Source of the DNA: Symsagittifera roscoffensis
Taxonomy: Eukaryota > Xenacoelomorpha > Acoela > Convolutidae
Direction of reading: 5' to 3'
Length of the DNA stretch: 64,000 nt
NCBI RefSeq assembly: GCF_963678635.1
Contig: NC_087068.1
Location: 47,505,785-47,569,784 of the forward strand
Shown here: positions 32,311 to 44,434 of the stretch, one piece after another
Position numbering within the stretch: position 1 is the stretch's first letter
Layout of the letters: each line of letters begins with the position of its first letter
Made by a program: the position numbers and the translations under genes
The notes under the pieces: generated by a model
Databases searched by the model: none
The model's input: the letters and a program-made list of their open reading frames with translations, nothing else
What the model was told of the DNA's origin: nothing

Positions 32311-33309
32311 TGGCGCAGCCAGCAACCGAATCCAGCTACCGTGGGCTGGGTGCTTTCTGGCATGGCCCTTCACAGGAACCGCCGGTCCATTGGGAGGACT
32401 GGGCTCAAAATTTCAGTTGGTGGTCAATGCTAAAGAGGAAATCGATATTGAGGATTTATTAGACGTTAGTACCTCACCGGAAAATGCGTATCCGACATTA
32501 GAAGAACCGGCGGGTACCAAAGACGCTCAAGTGCGAGCGGAGAGAGAAGCTCGTGATTCAGATGCGATACGAGTCTGAAGACAGGAGACTCTTCACTTGG
32601 ATGAAGACAAACGGCTGTTCGGCGGAAGCACGAGAGGCGAGGCTGATAAACGTCTGAAGTCAAAGATGTTCCCATCATTGGGAAAACAGGGGCAACGATT
32701 CTTCTTTCAGAAATATCCAAAAAGCAAAATCGTGGATATTACCTTTGCCTAGTTATCGAAATTGGCAACATGCATTCTATCGGGAACCGAATGTAACGAA
32801 CCGTAGCTTCATCCTGTTTGGAAGTGAACAGCGAGATAATGAAGGAATGGAGCAGTTTTTTAGAGCTCTCAGCGATTTGGCTAAAGACTGTGACTTTGAC
32901 CCCAAGGAGGAGTCGATCCGATTGTGAGAGACTTTTTCATTTTTATTATGAAGCATGAAGAGGATCGAAAACAGCTTTGTACGAATACGATGAGTCCAAA
33001 CGGTGCCCTTAACTTTGCAGTGGTGGAGGAAGGGGCAAGTTAATGTACAAACGGGTGGGTGGTGGTGTCTCAAAGTTCGGACGGAATAAGTTTCACCAGG
33101 GGCGACATAACGCCAACGGAAACATTCAGCAAGGCAAAAGAGAACCAGTGAATGAAATTAAAGGGCAGAGATCAGACGGATGTGATAATTGTGGTAATTG
33201 GTTGAAACCGAACAATCGGCAGAAACGTCCTGCAAAGAACTTCATTTGTAATAATTGCAATAGAAGGGGTCAATTTGCCAAGTATTGCAAGAAAGCTGCG
33301 GTAAATTAA
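32311..33309 (+). pseudogene. decayed gag with zinc knuckle
   Basis: Conserved Gag-like words (SEQRDNEGMEQFFRALSDLAKDCDF, shown here only as a landmark near 32820-32910: EQFFRALSDLAKDC) precede a run of basic residues. A zinc knuckle near 33250-33290 reads CNNCNRRGQFAKYC, where the usual His is Gln, so zinc binding is likely lost; a CDNCG lies about 20 residues before it. Stops break the frame into short pieces (32745-32927, 33043-33309). The structural protein was cytoplasmic particle-forming in the family. Confidence 0.7.
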
Positions 33310-33339
33310 ATTGACGATTCGTATGATTTCAACCAATTC

Positions 33340-35790
33340 AAAACAAACGTGATCCACAAGTTAGAAATGCAAATGAATGAGGAAAAGTTTGGAGTAATTG
33401 CCATAAAAAATGTGTGGGATCAGGCGGCAAAAGGGAATCGGAAACTGTTAAGCGTGCGAATTGGGAAAAATTGGGATAGAAATGAATTCCAGATTGATTG
33501 TGCTAGCTAGCTCTGTTTCCTCCATTCCTCAGAGTACGCGTAACGTAGTCAAATTTCAAGCTCCCTACCTTGCAGTAAAATCGGTCCCAGATGAAATTCG
33601 TAATGCGTTCTATAGCGCAACGGACGACATCATCAAAATTATCGGACAAATTGTTGTTAGTATCGAATCTGAGGACTGGATATCCGAGAGTGCGGAATTG
33701 TTCATTACCGAGGGAGGCCAGAGGGATATGATTACTCACAGCTTAATACCCTCATCGGGGATTGAAGTGCGTCGGAGCCAAGTCTCACAAGGAGTGAATG
33801 ATGTTGTCGCGGGACACCAAGACCAAACACAAACAGAGTACTTACCAGTTCAACGTAAACATCAAACGTATTTTGGCTGATCTTGAAGATTTATTCGAAC
33901 GCAAAACTTTGACAGAACTCGTGAAGTTCGCACTCACTTCGATCAACCATTAAGACCAACACAAGTTAATACATGTTTTAACACATACCGGTTCCTATAC
34001 GTTTTACCTAAACTTGAGGAGAAAATCGAGAATTTGTTGAAAGAAATATATATTGTTAAGTTGGGAAAATACACAGCAGAGGATTTCTTTTTGCTAACGG
34101 GACGGAAAAATCAAATTGGCCCTGAGCTCGAAATTGATCAATAAACAGATTTATTGGAACTGTTATCAAATGCTAAACATGAATGAGTTGCTGCATAATG
34201 TGGCATTGGCTATAGGTGGCGATATCATTGCACCAATAGGATTTTCAAATATCTGATTTAAAATACGCACATTGTCAGATGAAGTTGAATGAGAACACTC
34301 GTCGCCAATGCAATTTTTGCATTGTTGGGGGCAGTTTAATGGGTACATACCGCTTCAAAATAGGAATTTTTGGTTTGGGAGATATGACAAACTAGTTTCA
34401 GCGGATAATGGTGGGACAATTTCCGGGGGTACATGTTTTTTTACATGATATACTAATTGCAGTCAGAGGGTCACAAAAACGCCATTGGCGGGAAGTTAAA
34501 AACGTCCATCATGTACTAAACGATAACAATGCTGCAGTCAAATGGAGTAAGTGCACATTTTTTGTCCAAGAAACTGAATTATTGTGGTTCCGATTGTCTA
34601 AAAAGGGTACAGTCCCTGTGGAAAGGAAGATCACTTCCATCGTTAATAAGAAAAAACTTGAAACTATTACGCTCCTTAATCCGGTTCATAAACCAATTTG
34701 TTAGATTCATCCCGAATCTAGATGCAACAACGGTGCCTTTTCGAATCTTGATGAAGAAACATTCGAGGTTTGAATGTGGTTCTAATCATAACAAAGCTTT
34801 TGAAGAAAAATGAAAAAAACGGCCGGAAATTTTGTCCAAAATCATCATTTTGATGTCGAAAAACAAACGACATAAAATAGGACACTTCAAAACAAATGTT
34901 GAGGGGCGTGTTGGAATAACTTCATACCCACGGCTGAAAACCAATTTCTTATGCTTCGAGACTCTTGAATGAGGCTGAGCAAAAGTACATCATTAATGAA
35001 TTAGAGCTATTAGCGGTCGTTTGGGTGGTGACTCAATATCAAAACTATTACCGGTATGGGGCGCTACTAAGTACTTATTGGTTTGCATCGATATATTTTC
35101 GAAAATCCCTTCGATACAGATCACCACAAGAACAACTGCTACTGTGATTAAAGAACTTTTTGAAAATTACATTGCACTGCACGCGATTCCTAGGACAATC
35201 CGTACATACCAGGGGTCGGGTTTCTTTGCAAAATCGATACGGGAAAATTGCACCACTAATATTATTGAGTTAATTTTCGCCCCGTTAGGGCAGCATCGTG
35301 CCACGGGATAAGTGGAAAGATGCATAAGTAACCTGCCAGAAGGTCTCATTGCATAGTCGTTTCAAAAACCACGATCGTCGCTTAGGTCAGCTTTAATTAA
35401 GATTTTATTCACAATTCGAACAAAAACCCATCAATCAATGAGATGTTCGCCATTTGAGGCTCATTTTTTTGTCGTAAACCAAACACTGTCTTGCATACGG
35501 TCGCAAAAAGCGCTTCATCGATTAATTTATCTTGGAGGAATGTTTTGTCTTCTCTAGATCGCGACAACAGGATGTTCCCAGTCTGAGTTTTGCAGGAATA
35601 AACAAGTACGGATGACGCCACTACCATGGGCATGTACAGTCGGATAGAGCATCCGCTGCCGGAGTTGACGCCTTTTCTTACTTCCACGAAAAAGGCGCCA
35701 GTCTTATTTGCCCACCATAAAGGTTTTCATATATTTCGGAAAAAGCAGGATCGGTTGAAATTGCACCCATATTTTGAACTTTGAAATGAG
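33340..35790 (+). pseudogene. decayed pol: protease, reverse transcriptase, RNase H, integrase
   Basis: Landmarks in order: a protease-like EFQIDCAS near 33485; reverse transcriptase KIKLALSSKLIN near 34110, MNELLHNV near 34180 and, at the YxDD position near 34437, FLHDILIA with His replacing the first Asp; RNase H-like LNEAEQKYIINELELLAVVW near 34965; integrase CIDIFSK near 35075 and RTYQGSGF near 35205, with Tyr where the second catalytic Asp belongs; and a downstream CSPFEAHF near 35445, a block found after the integrase core in some Ty3/gypsy groups (CsRN1-like). Many stops and shifts; catalytic residues are lost. It cannot encode an active enzyme. Confidence 0.8.
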
Positions 35791-35796
35791 AGAGTA

Positions 35797-36430
35797 ATGC
35801 GGGAGTACGATCATACTAGTACGTTGGATTCGGGAAAGTTGGTACAGAAATATGATGTTTCGATCAGTGTAGGTGGTTTCGACTTAGAGTCACTGGCGAC
35901 TCAGGACAAATCTTCGCCACGACGGCCAACAGATCCCTGCAAGGAAATGGCGTTGCAAGCCACCGTCGAACACCGCCTTGACCTCACGATGACCATTGGG
36001 CGATGTAATGGGAACGGCAAACCATCACATTTGTTTGGATTGTTTTGATAGTTCATCAGATGGTTCGATTTCAACGGATAGCCCGACGGTTAATCGAAAT
36101 ATTATCAGGCTATTAACCAAAACCACCGAGTGTAATTCCGAAAGAACCGCAAAATGTAACGGAGGTCAAGAGAGAAAAAATACCGCCTACTGAACTCATC
36201 GTGCCGTATTCCAGTTCAGGAGAAAGCAGTGTTGTACGAATGAAGACGGAGACCCGAGGACAACAATCAACGCCGATTTTGTTATGATCCTCGGACGAAA
36301 CGAAAGATGTACCAAAAACGACAGCCCATGGCTCGATGGACATGGACATTCGGGAAGGAAATGTACAGAGCAACGTAAAGGGCGAATTAACGTCGACCAT
36401 ATAGGCGTTCAAAAAGAAAACAGGAGTAAG
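35797..36430 (+). other. integrase C-terminal tail and decayed frames, GC-richer
   Basis: Short plus-strand frames (35797-36048, 35996-36193) with basic/polar composition follow the integrase. They could be the chromodomain-less tail of pol or the start of the next frame. No domain recognised. Confidence 0.35.
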
Positions 36431-36441
36431 GGGTCTTACAC

Positions 36442-37260
36442 TTGAGAACCTTTCTCATGAGGGGCCGATTGCTAGTAACCCCTAAATCGGTAGTGCGCCA
36501 TAACACGAGGCCACTTACAGATAGACGACCGCCTAAAGTTTTGGGAGACCGTTTCTTCACAAGTGCGGTTACTATGGTAACGCAAGGAAAAAATGTGATA
36601 ACGGCCAAAGATTCGTCGGACGAGGACCGTAATAAACTGCCGCCAGCAGCCTCAGGAATGACAGGTGGCATGACTATCAGCAGACCACGAGGGGAAGCTC
36701 AGTTGGGGGAGCGGACATCACCTAAGAAAGAGTCGATCAGCCCGAAGAAAACCCGAAGTTCAAAGAAACGTAATGCAGAGGATACGTATTTCGGTAGATA
36801 AATGTGTAGTTTCAATTGGAGCGACGACTACATCCACGACAATATAACCGGCCTGAAGGAAAAGGTGTCGGGGCAATTTGTCGATGTGCTGGACAAATTA
36901 CGACAAATTATAAAACATACTAACAGCTTACCATCGTTGGTCGACGCCTGTGGCGACAACGTGGATGGAATCCGCATCCTAGCATTATACCTGGGACTGA
37001 AGGCACGGAGCCGAAATAGTCGAAAGAGCCTGGCGCTTCAAAAAATGGTTGACGTTGCACAAACTGAAATACAGCCGACGAGGGAGGCTCTAGATAATGC
37101 TGGTCTTGCATTTTTAGACAAATTAACGGCCGAAGCGGGAATATTTTTTGTTGTGTTACGCCGGATTAGTGGTACCGGCACTAATAGTTCTACCAAAAAA
37201 AATTGGCTCTTCGACAGATACGCAGGGGTATCAGCCATCAACTCTTTTGGCGATGGATAA
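36442..37260 (+). pseudogene. extra 3' open frame of the retrotransposon, unknown product
   Basis: Two abutting frames (36442-36801 and 36802-37260) lie in the same phase, split only by a TAA immediately followed by ATG, so together they span about 270 codons. The first half is Ser/Lys/Pro-rich and basic (SPKKESISPKKTRSSKKRN); the second is helical (VSGQFVDVLDKLRQIIKHT, MVDVAQTEI), perhaps coiled-coil. There is no signal peptide or membrane segment, so it is not a typical envelope protein. GC is far higher than in the host DNA. Position between integrase and 3' LTR makes it an accessory frame. I cannot identify it. Confidence 0.5.
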
Positions 37261-37704
37261 AGTGGATACAAGCTCGGGCCCATTATTAGCCCAAGTAGGG
37301 CCGACGGTGACTTACCAGCCAGTTATACAACCGAAGGCCAGTAAGGACATTCTGACAATATGCGAATTGAGCACAAAACAAATCGAGCAGGGAGCAAGCC
37401 AACATCAGTGGTGACTCCAGGGGCGCAACGGCCACCAATGATTTGGACATTGTGGGCGAAATGTCGGCCATTAGTATGACCGATCAGGACCAGCGGCAGA
37501 TATTGGAGGAGTTGAAAACCTTTGACGTGCTCTTTTGTGTTGCCATGAGTAAGCTGCAACCCGGAGGACCAACCCGAGAAGAGAAACGGGTTGAGTTGAA
37601 TTAAAAACTAGTTCATTAGATTTGTAAACGGATGATTGACTGATTAAACTTAGTGCAGTAACCTGTTGGATACTATGATGTAATTGACTTAGTTGAAGGG
37701 AGAG

Positions 37705-37922
37705 TGTAGTGGAGACTGTTATGCTGGTTATGTAATTATGTTAGAAACACTATAAGGCATGGTTCTTATGTAAAATGATCAAGGTAAATGTTATAGAGGT
37801 AAACGGTGGTACTGCGAATGGCCAGTGGCGAACATGTCCTTCGATAATTTAAAACGTTATATTTCTCTCTTGTTTTGTTGACCTCTACTCATTTCTATAC
37901 GGAGGTCAGAAATGCTTCCACA
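37705..37922 (+). repeat. 3' LTR
   Basis: 218 bp, same ends as the 5' LTR, preceded by the purine-rich TTGAAGGGAGAG (37693-37704) in the polypurine-tract position. Followed by the target duplicate CCTCC. Confidence 0.88.
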
Positions 37923-37927
37923 CCTCC

Positions 37928-38773
37928 CCTTACGCAACTATTTTTCGCCCATCTCGTTATTTTACGCCCCCTACCCCGTCATTATCATGATGAGGGGTAG
38001 AGGGTAAACGTTGAGCTGGGAATAGGTAACGTGGTTTTTTGTGGTTGGAAAGTTGGGTCTTGGGGATTGTCGAATAACAGTGAAGTCAAAGAGGAACAAA
38101 AAACAATTTATTACAAAAATGCAATCGAATTGAGAAAAATGTGAAATTGAAAGAAACCACAAAAAAACTAATTTTAGTTTAAACTCATTTTAGAATAAAT
38201 GGACCTACCACTCGAAAAGAGGTTAAAAATATTGATATTATTCATAATAATCAATCAAAATGGATTGCATTTTTTAACGATTCAAAGTTCAAAAACATGT
38301 TGAAAATGGTTGATTATAACCGATTAAAAAATGAGCTTATTCCTTTCAAAAATAGTTATTTTATAAAACCATTTTTATCAAATTTTAATGGATGTTTCTG
38401 AATAATTAGATAAACAGGCGGCTCTTTTCCACTCCATCCAACCCTTTCCGTGTTTTTCTTTTTTCTGGTTGTTCTAGGTATCATTATAACAAAATGTGTG
38501 ATGTTAAGATGTGAGGTATGAAGAACAAAAGTGTTCACATTTGTTAGGTTTTCAACATGCTTTATGTAATAGTTACATTGCATTATTGTAACAAGTAAGT
38601 GGTTTTTAAAAATTGAACTCAAACGGCGAAGGAAAATGGAAAGGAGCCAGACAGACTATAAAAACCCAATATAATCAATTTCTATTCATGAAACAGATGT
38701 TTCAATTTTTTTTGTAAACAGTGGCATTGATGGAACAGTTCAACGTGTGTCCACAAGGGCATTGTGGCATGTC
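37928..38773. other. intron interior, no gene seen
   Basis: AT-rich sequence between the LTR retrotransposon and a hAT-type MITE copy. Small frames on the minus strand (38162-37971, 38622-38356) have no domain. Confidence 0.4.
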
Positions 38774-39223
38774 CATGGCGGATTTAGTTTTCTCTTGAGG
38801 GGGTGGGGCGGTTTACTAAAAAAAATTCCAAAATTTTGTCGACTTTCTTTGGATCGACCAAATTGATTTTCCGAGCACTCCCAGAACACTATAAAGATTT
38901 TATTTTGAACAAAAACTTTGCGCCGCAGGTTTTTGTTCGAAAAAAGGAAAAAACCTTATTTTGAAAAAGCAGGTCAAAAAAACCGTTTTTGAGCACTTTT
39001 TGGAAATTTTTGACCTAAAAATTGCGTTTACTCGGCGCGGGCTTCCCTTCAAAGTTTGGCACACTTTTACATTTTGGCACCCAAGGAACCTTTAGAAAAT
39101 TTTAATACGGTTGTTTGGCCTAAAATGGTTGTCATAAAATAATACCAAAGGAGGGACCCTATGGTTGGTGAGGGGTTCGAATCCCTGAGAGGAGAGGCGT
39201 ACATCACCCTAAATCCGCCCCTG
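38774..39223. mobile_element. hAT-type MITE copy
   Basis: Left end CATGGCGGATTTAG (one base short of the consensus) and right end CTAAATCCGCCCCTG are inverted repeats. The interior shares GGTTCGAATCCCTGAGAGG and GTCGAC/GATCGACC words with the copy at 44435 in inverted order, so the two copies are in opposite orientation. No clear 8-bp duplication. No transposase. Confidence 0.65.
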
Positions 39224-39442
39224 TGTACATCGGTAGCAATTGTGCCCGTGTTGCAATCTGATTTCGGGTTCAAATCGCACATGCGCTGCAATTTACAAGG
39301 CTGCAATCTACAACTTGAGCTCTTGTATCTTGCAAAATTGCCATCGATTAGGTAAGTTTAACTAATTAATTTCCGGGCTAGGCCTCTGAACTAAAAACCC
39401 TGTTTAGGTATCTGCCTGTTCAATAAGATAATTATTAGCTAC

Positions 39443-39637
39443 CTTTGTGGTTGCATATCGAATATATTTGAAGGGGAGCGAGATTGAGATTGTCCTGTCT
39501 ACTGCACAAGTCATGATCACAGCCGCCTTCAGATTAGGTAGGAACATGTTGGCGGCCGCCTGACATGTACACAGAGGGGTGTTCTTCCAAGGTACATCCC
39601 CGTACGCTGTCGAGAACACAGTCGGCAGAATTATTAC
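39443..39637 (-). CDS. GPCR exon: end of TM2, first extracellular loop and TM3
   Basis: A 195-bp (65-codon) exon with acceptor TTTTTTGTAG before 39637 and donor GTAGCT after 39443, phase 0. It encodes VIILPTVFSTAYGDVPW (end of TM2 and the loop Trp), LCTCQAAANMF (the Cys at the top of TM3), then MTCAVDRTISISLPFKYIRY, where VDR is the DRY-type motif (Tyr replaced by Thr) and PFKYIRY the second intracellular loop. This is a class A (rhodopsin-like) receptor. It is spliced to the exon at 27191 across a 12.25-kb intron. Peptide-type receptors are the closest in feel, but I cannot name a ligand. Confidence 0.87.
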
Positions 39638-42600
39638 CTACAAAAAAGATCAAATAAACAACTTATCTCTAAAAAAAAGTTTATGTAAACAATCACATGT
39701 TTGAAATAAAATCTGCAAACGTTCACAAAGTTCTATCACAATTTCGTTTTCAATAGTTTTTTTTCCTTTTGAGGATTCCAATACACTTTTTGTGGAATCT
39801 GTTACTTTCTTTGAGATCTACAAGTTTTTTTCGAACATTTTGTTGACTTTTTAGGTCGCCCATGAGCTTTGCTAAAACATTATACAGATATAATTCGGCG
39901 CCGCATGAAAATGGTTTTTTTTTAGTTCATTTGTTGGAAAGTTTTTAACGAAAAAACATTTTTTTTGGCACACTCTTCTCCTCAAATTTAAATAAAATTT
40001 CGAAAAAATTCTCATCATTGATAGCCAGAAATGTTGGTCGTAAAACAGAAGCCCCTCCCTCCTACTCCGCTCCTGTCTCCTATGATAATGTTTTTAAGCT
40101 GAAAGGACTCTGAATTCTTACTCTGAACTCTTAAGGCGGAGTTTGTTTCATAGGGTCAGGGGTACTAAATCAAAATGTTAATCTTGAATTGTCACAAGAC
40201 TGCAGAAAAAATTAGGAACATCTGGTTTGCTCCCGCTATCTCAAAAAAGAGTTCTAAAAGCCGAGAAAATTTCTGGTTTTGGTTATAATCAACAGTTTGA
40301 TTTAGTATATTCAATTATTGGAACGTAGGTGCCAGCAAATATTTGGTGGAGTTAACAACTGAAACTTGGCAAGATAGCATTTGGTTTTAATATCTTGGTT
40401 TTTGCATACATGTTTCCAGTGGACACTATTTATGCAAATACCACACATGAAGCAGATGGTATAATGTCTACTGCTTAATTATTTCCATGTCAATCCGAGG
40501 GTGAATTGCTCTTAAAGAACATGTGTCAAAACAAAGTCTGCTGTTTTGGCTTTCCGAAGTAGCTGCCTTAAAAAACTTCTTCAAATAGAGGAAAACAGTT
40601 ATGATTATATCAGTAAAATGAGGAAAACTAGTTTATGAATTTTGTATGACCATTGCAATCCCATATGGTACCCAGCAAAGAATATCAAGCATTATAAAGG
40701 CTTAATTCAACAACTCGAGAATCGACTATACTGTGCCTAGAAATGAAAACACATTTGACAATAGCGGAAAGTTTAACTTCCTGGTTTCAAAACAAATTTT
40801 ATTGCCAAGTGAAAAATAAAAGTGAATGATTCATCGCAGAATTGGGCCAAATGAGGTCTTATTTCATTTTTGATTTAAAAAAAACGGAAAACTTTTATTC
40901 CTACCACCGAAAGCTGAGAAAACAAAATAGACTGATTGTATCAAGTCAAATTCCAAAGAATGCCCGTCGATTGTTTTGATATTTGGTGCTTCACAAAGTA
41001 TAGACATATTTCTTTAATTTTTTGTACGTTCATATGAAATTTTTGACGCCTTGAGCTCAAATTTAAGAATGATAAGTGGCGTGCTAAAAGTGTAGAGGAT
41101 AGCGATCTACAAAATTTACCTACATTTGCTTAGGTATATATGAAATATACCAAGCATTTTAAAATATGGTCTACAAACGTAGATTGTGAATTACTCTTAA
41201 AATATTGAAAACTTTGCAGAAAACTTGAAAAATGAGTACAGATTATTGAATTTTGAATTGATTATATTAAATTAAGAACTGAGAAAAATTGAATTTTTAG
41301 ATTATAATCATTGGCGTGGTCTCAGAAGAAAAAAAAACAGATTAAAATGGCACTCTTTGTAAACGCCGGGTTCAGACAATTCTGTCATAGACAATTCAGC
41401 CAATTTCAAGTTCAGACAGTTCAGTCAAAATTAGTGAGACAATTCGACTAAAGACTATTCAAAGAGTTAGGAAATATAAAACTTGCGCTCAAAAACTTTT
41501 CACAAAACATCAGAGTTTTAATTGACGACTGATAATTAATTCCTTTCAAATGCACAAAATTAACATGACCAAAACTATCTAAGCAAAATAGAGTTTTATA
41601 CAAACCAAAATACTTTCAAATTGAAAATAACGTCTAAATAGAAATCAAACTCAACAAAAAACTGCACAATACCTAGGAATTAACCTATATACAAGACAAC
41701 TGGCCCTGAACTGAGAATATTGAACGTAGTAAAAAAAAAAGATATCAGTTAAAAGGTTGACCACCACTACCACGTACAAGCCAAACAATTATGCTAATAT
41801 TCGTATCATGCCTTGGGCGGGGGAGGACGCAGCCGCTTATCAGAAATTTTGAGTAGTTGTTAGAAGATAGTCCAAAGATAATATTATTGCGATTAAAACT
41901 TTGTTCAGCCAAAAGCCAGTACTGAGTTTGTCGTCTAGTTTTTTTTTCAGTTTGTACGACGTATACAAAGTTGATTACTCCTCATTGGTAATTAGTTTGA
42001 ACAATTGATTGATTAGTTTTAGGAACTTTCTTATACATTGTTTTTTACCAAAAATTGACTTATAATATGGAATTGTTTCATCTGAACGCCGAAAAAAGCA
42101 TCTTTGACTTGATTTTAAAAGAAACTGTGAAAAAAAAACACTTAAGACAGGCCTCATAAAGTGCAGGCCACATTCAGAAATTGCAGAGCAGTGGGTTACT
42201 CGAAAGAACAGCAAAATTTAACCTTGAAAACGGAGCACGCTCATTTACCGAGCCTCTCAAAAATTCAAGCTAAGAAGTTTGTTAACGAAGTTCGAGAAAA
42301 AGCCACAAACTCTGGTAGCACTCTCTGATAGATTGTCATCAACGCCCATAATGAGTCATATGTAGCATAAATTAGTGGTTGCATAAACAGACAAAATAAA
42401 AATAGAATAATCGTAACAATCCAAGCTCCAAAGACTGCTCAACGTTTACTTAGTAATTGTTTTTTTTTCAAAAAGTGTAGATATATTTCATTATCATATT
42501 CATTATTTCGTTCGTTTTCGATTCGACTATCGATGAAAAAGACGGAATGTTTAAGCTTGGGGTGGTTTTGCTAGAAAAATTTAGCTTTTTTTAACTTGCC

Positions 42601-42719
42601 ATTTTTGACAGTACTTCTTGCATCCAAAAGCTAATGATTTTCCGAAGCCCAAGTTAAAAAATAGTTTGCCCGTCAAAACTTTTTCATTAGTTATGAGGGT
42701 TTGAAAATTGACGGTTTGG
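39638..42719. other. no gene seen
   Basis: AT-rich DNA upstream of the GPCR exon, probably intron. Loose repeats of ACAATTC at 41375-41460. The TM1 exon was not found here or further right. Confidence 0.4.
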
Positions 42720-43030
42720 GCACACTGGGATAATTAAAACGCGATTTTTTCTCTCCCCTTTGGGTTCGATCGTTAAAAATAAGGGGGAGCGCACGCCGAA
42801 AATATTTTTGGTCAAAAGTATTTTTTGGTCATAACTTTGCTTCATCGAAACATCACTCTTGATTTTTTTTCTATAAAGCTGACCGGCCAACCGAATTTTT
42901 GGGGCAAAACTGTGTCTTCATAAACCTTTGAAAGAGCTCGGAATATCAGTTCGGACGGTCTAAAACCAAAGATTGTTTTCGATAATTTTCAAAAAACACC
43001 GCCCTTAAAGATATCCTAGATTCGCGCGTA
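42720..43030. mobile_element. degenerate hAT-type MITE fragment
   Basis: AAGGGGGAGCGCACGCCGAAAA, GAAAGAGCTCGGAATATCA and an end-like TCCTAGATTCGCGC match the order in the 44435-44874 copy. The left terminus is missing. Confidence 0.45.
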
Positions 43031-43573
43031 ACCGCAGAAAAAATTTAAGAAAACCCAATGAATTTAATACGTTCCCTAGCGTAATTTTAGCAACTGCAGG
43101 GCTTTTCAGCCTAATATAGCATCAAAATTTCTAAAATTATGTGTATAAGCTCCGGTGAACTATTTTCCTTCGATCTGTCGTTCTGTCATAAAATGATTGC
43201 AAAGAGTAATTTCCGTTTGCATCACTGATCCCGAAAAATAATTCCGCTTACTAAGCTCGTCACGTATTCACTGGCGCGGGTAGATATGGCATTTTTATGC
43301 TGATCGACTTTTTAACACCAGTTTTTAATTAGCGGATTTATAAGCCGAATGGCTGATAAAAATCGGACTATCTGCAGGCGTAGACAAGTTACGAACGGCA
43401 ATAAATTCAACTTTAATTTGGACCTCCGGTAAATGCCATCTAAGTCTTTTGTATTTATTAACCAACTTACTTCGCAAACAAAAACTCAAATCCCAGTAGA
43501 ATGAAAACTTTTAGTTACACAGAAAAGACCATTTTTATTTGACAGTACTTTTTTGCATGCAAAAGCTATTGAT

Positions 43574-43692
43574 TTAAGCCAACTGTAAGTCAATTTAGGC
43601 TAAAAAGAGTAGAATTAAGAATTCAAAAACTGATGTTAAGCCAAATGTAACTCAATTTAGGCTAAAAAACTAGAATGAAGAATTCATAAAAT
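43574..43692. repeat. tandem duplication of about 60 bp
   Basis: TTAAGCCAA(C/A)TGTAA, TCAATTTAGGCTAAAAA and GAAGAATTCA-like words recur in the same order in two adjacent copies. Confidence 0.75.
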
Positions 43693-44426
43693 ATTCAGCT
43701 AAAATAACGCGAAGTGACTGCGCATAAACCGTTTAAAAAGCAGGAAAAAAAATTTGATTGAACATTATAAAAAAAATCAAAGTCTCTCAAACGGATGAAC
43801 ACAAAAAGTTCAATCAATTTGAAAGGGGTTTAATTTTACTTGTGTTTCAAAATGGTGGCAACTTGTTTGTGCTTTCCATTTTTTTCCATTTCAGCGTCAA
43901 CAGTTTTTTCAATGCTGGCAAAAGATGGAAAAAAAATAGTCTGAGGACAGTTCTATTTTCGGCCTATTAATTGGTCTGTTTTGACCAAAAATTGTGATCT
44001 TTTGGGATGATGATGAGTTTTCAGTGAAATGAGTCCAAATAGAACCTTCCGGGGACCAGGGAAAAAACGTCCAGAAGTAATTTCGTATTAGCATTTCCAT
44101 AATTACTCGAAGAACGCAGCAAGTTAGCCAGTAGTTAAATTTATGCAGTTCCTATAGGATTTTTTAAATTAGCGTAGACAGTTCCCAGATTGTTCATTAT
44201 TCTTATTATTCGTTCAATGACTTTTAAGCTATGTATGGATTGTATATTATGCACAATTTTATGCTCAAAGAATTTTTCAAAATACAAATGTAAGAAAAAA
44301 ACCGCTATATTCAAAACTTCACATACTTATCTAAACTATGGCAAGTAATCATTAACAAATTACCAAAAAGACTGCTCGTATCAGTCCGATTCCGACCAAG
44401 GTCTATGAAAAAGTCGAGTTTTTTTA
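43693..44426. other. no gene seen
   Basis: AT-rich sequence without a supported frame, RNA or repeat. Confidence 0.4.
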
Positions 44427-44434
44427 CCCCATCT

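Larger units (their letters stand above)
32093..37922 (+). mobile_element. Ty3/gypsy LTR retrotransposon, complete in outline but decayed
   Basis: Two LTRs of 218 bp in direct orientation (32093-32310 and 37705-37922) begin TGTAGTGG and end TTCCACA. They are flanked by the same five bases, CCTCC (32088-32092 and 37923-37927), a clear target-site duplication. The LTRs differ at roughly a fifth of positions by eye, so the insertion is old. Inside, on the plus strand, are Gag with zinc knuckle, protease, reverse transcriptase, RNase H and integrase, in Ty3/gypsy order, followed by an extra region of about 2 kb. It lies in the intron of a minus-strand GPCR gene, in opposite orientation to it. Confidence 0.9.

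Noticed and set aside
35409-35687. 92-codon minus-strand frame in the retrotransposon
   Set aside because: The plus strand here holds the post-integrase CSPFEAHF block, so the minus frame is a shadow.
39161-39223. tRNA gene suggested by GGTTCGAATCCC
   Set aside because: No A box or cloverleaf, and the same word lies inside other copies of the hAT-type MITE.
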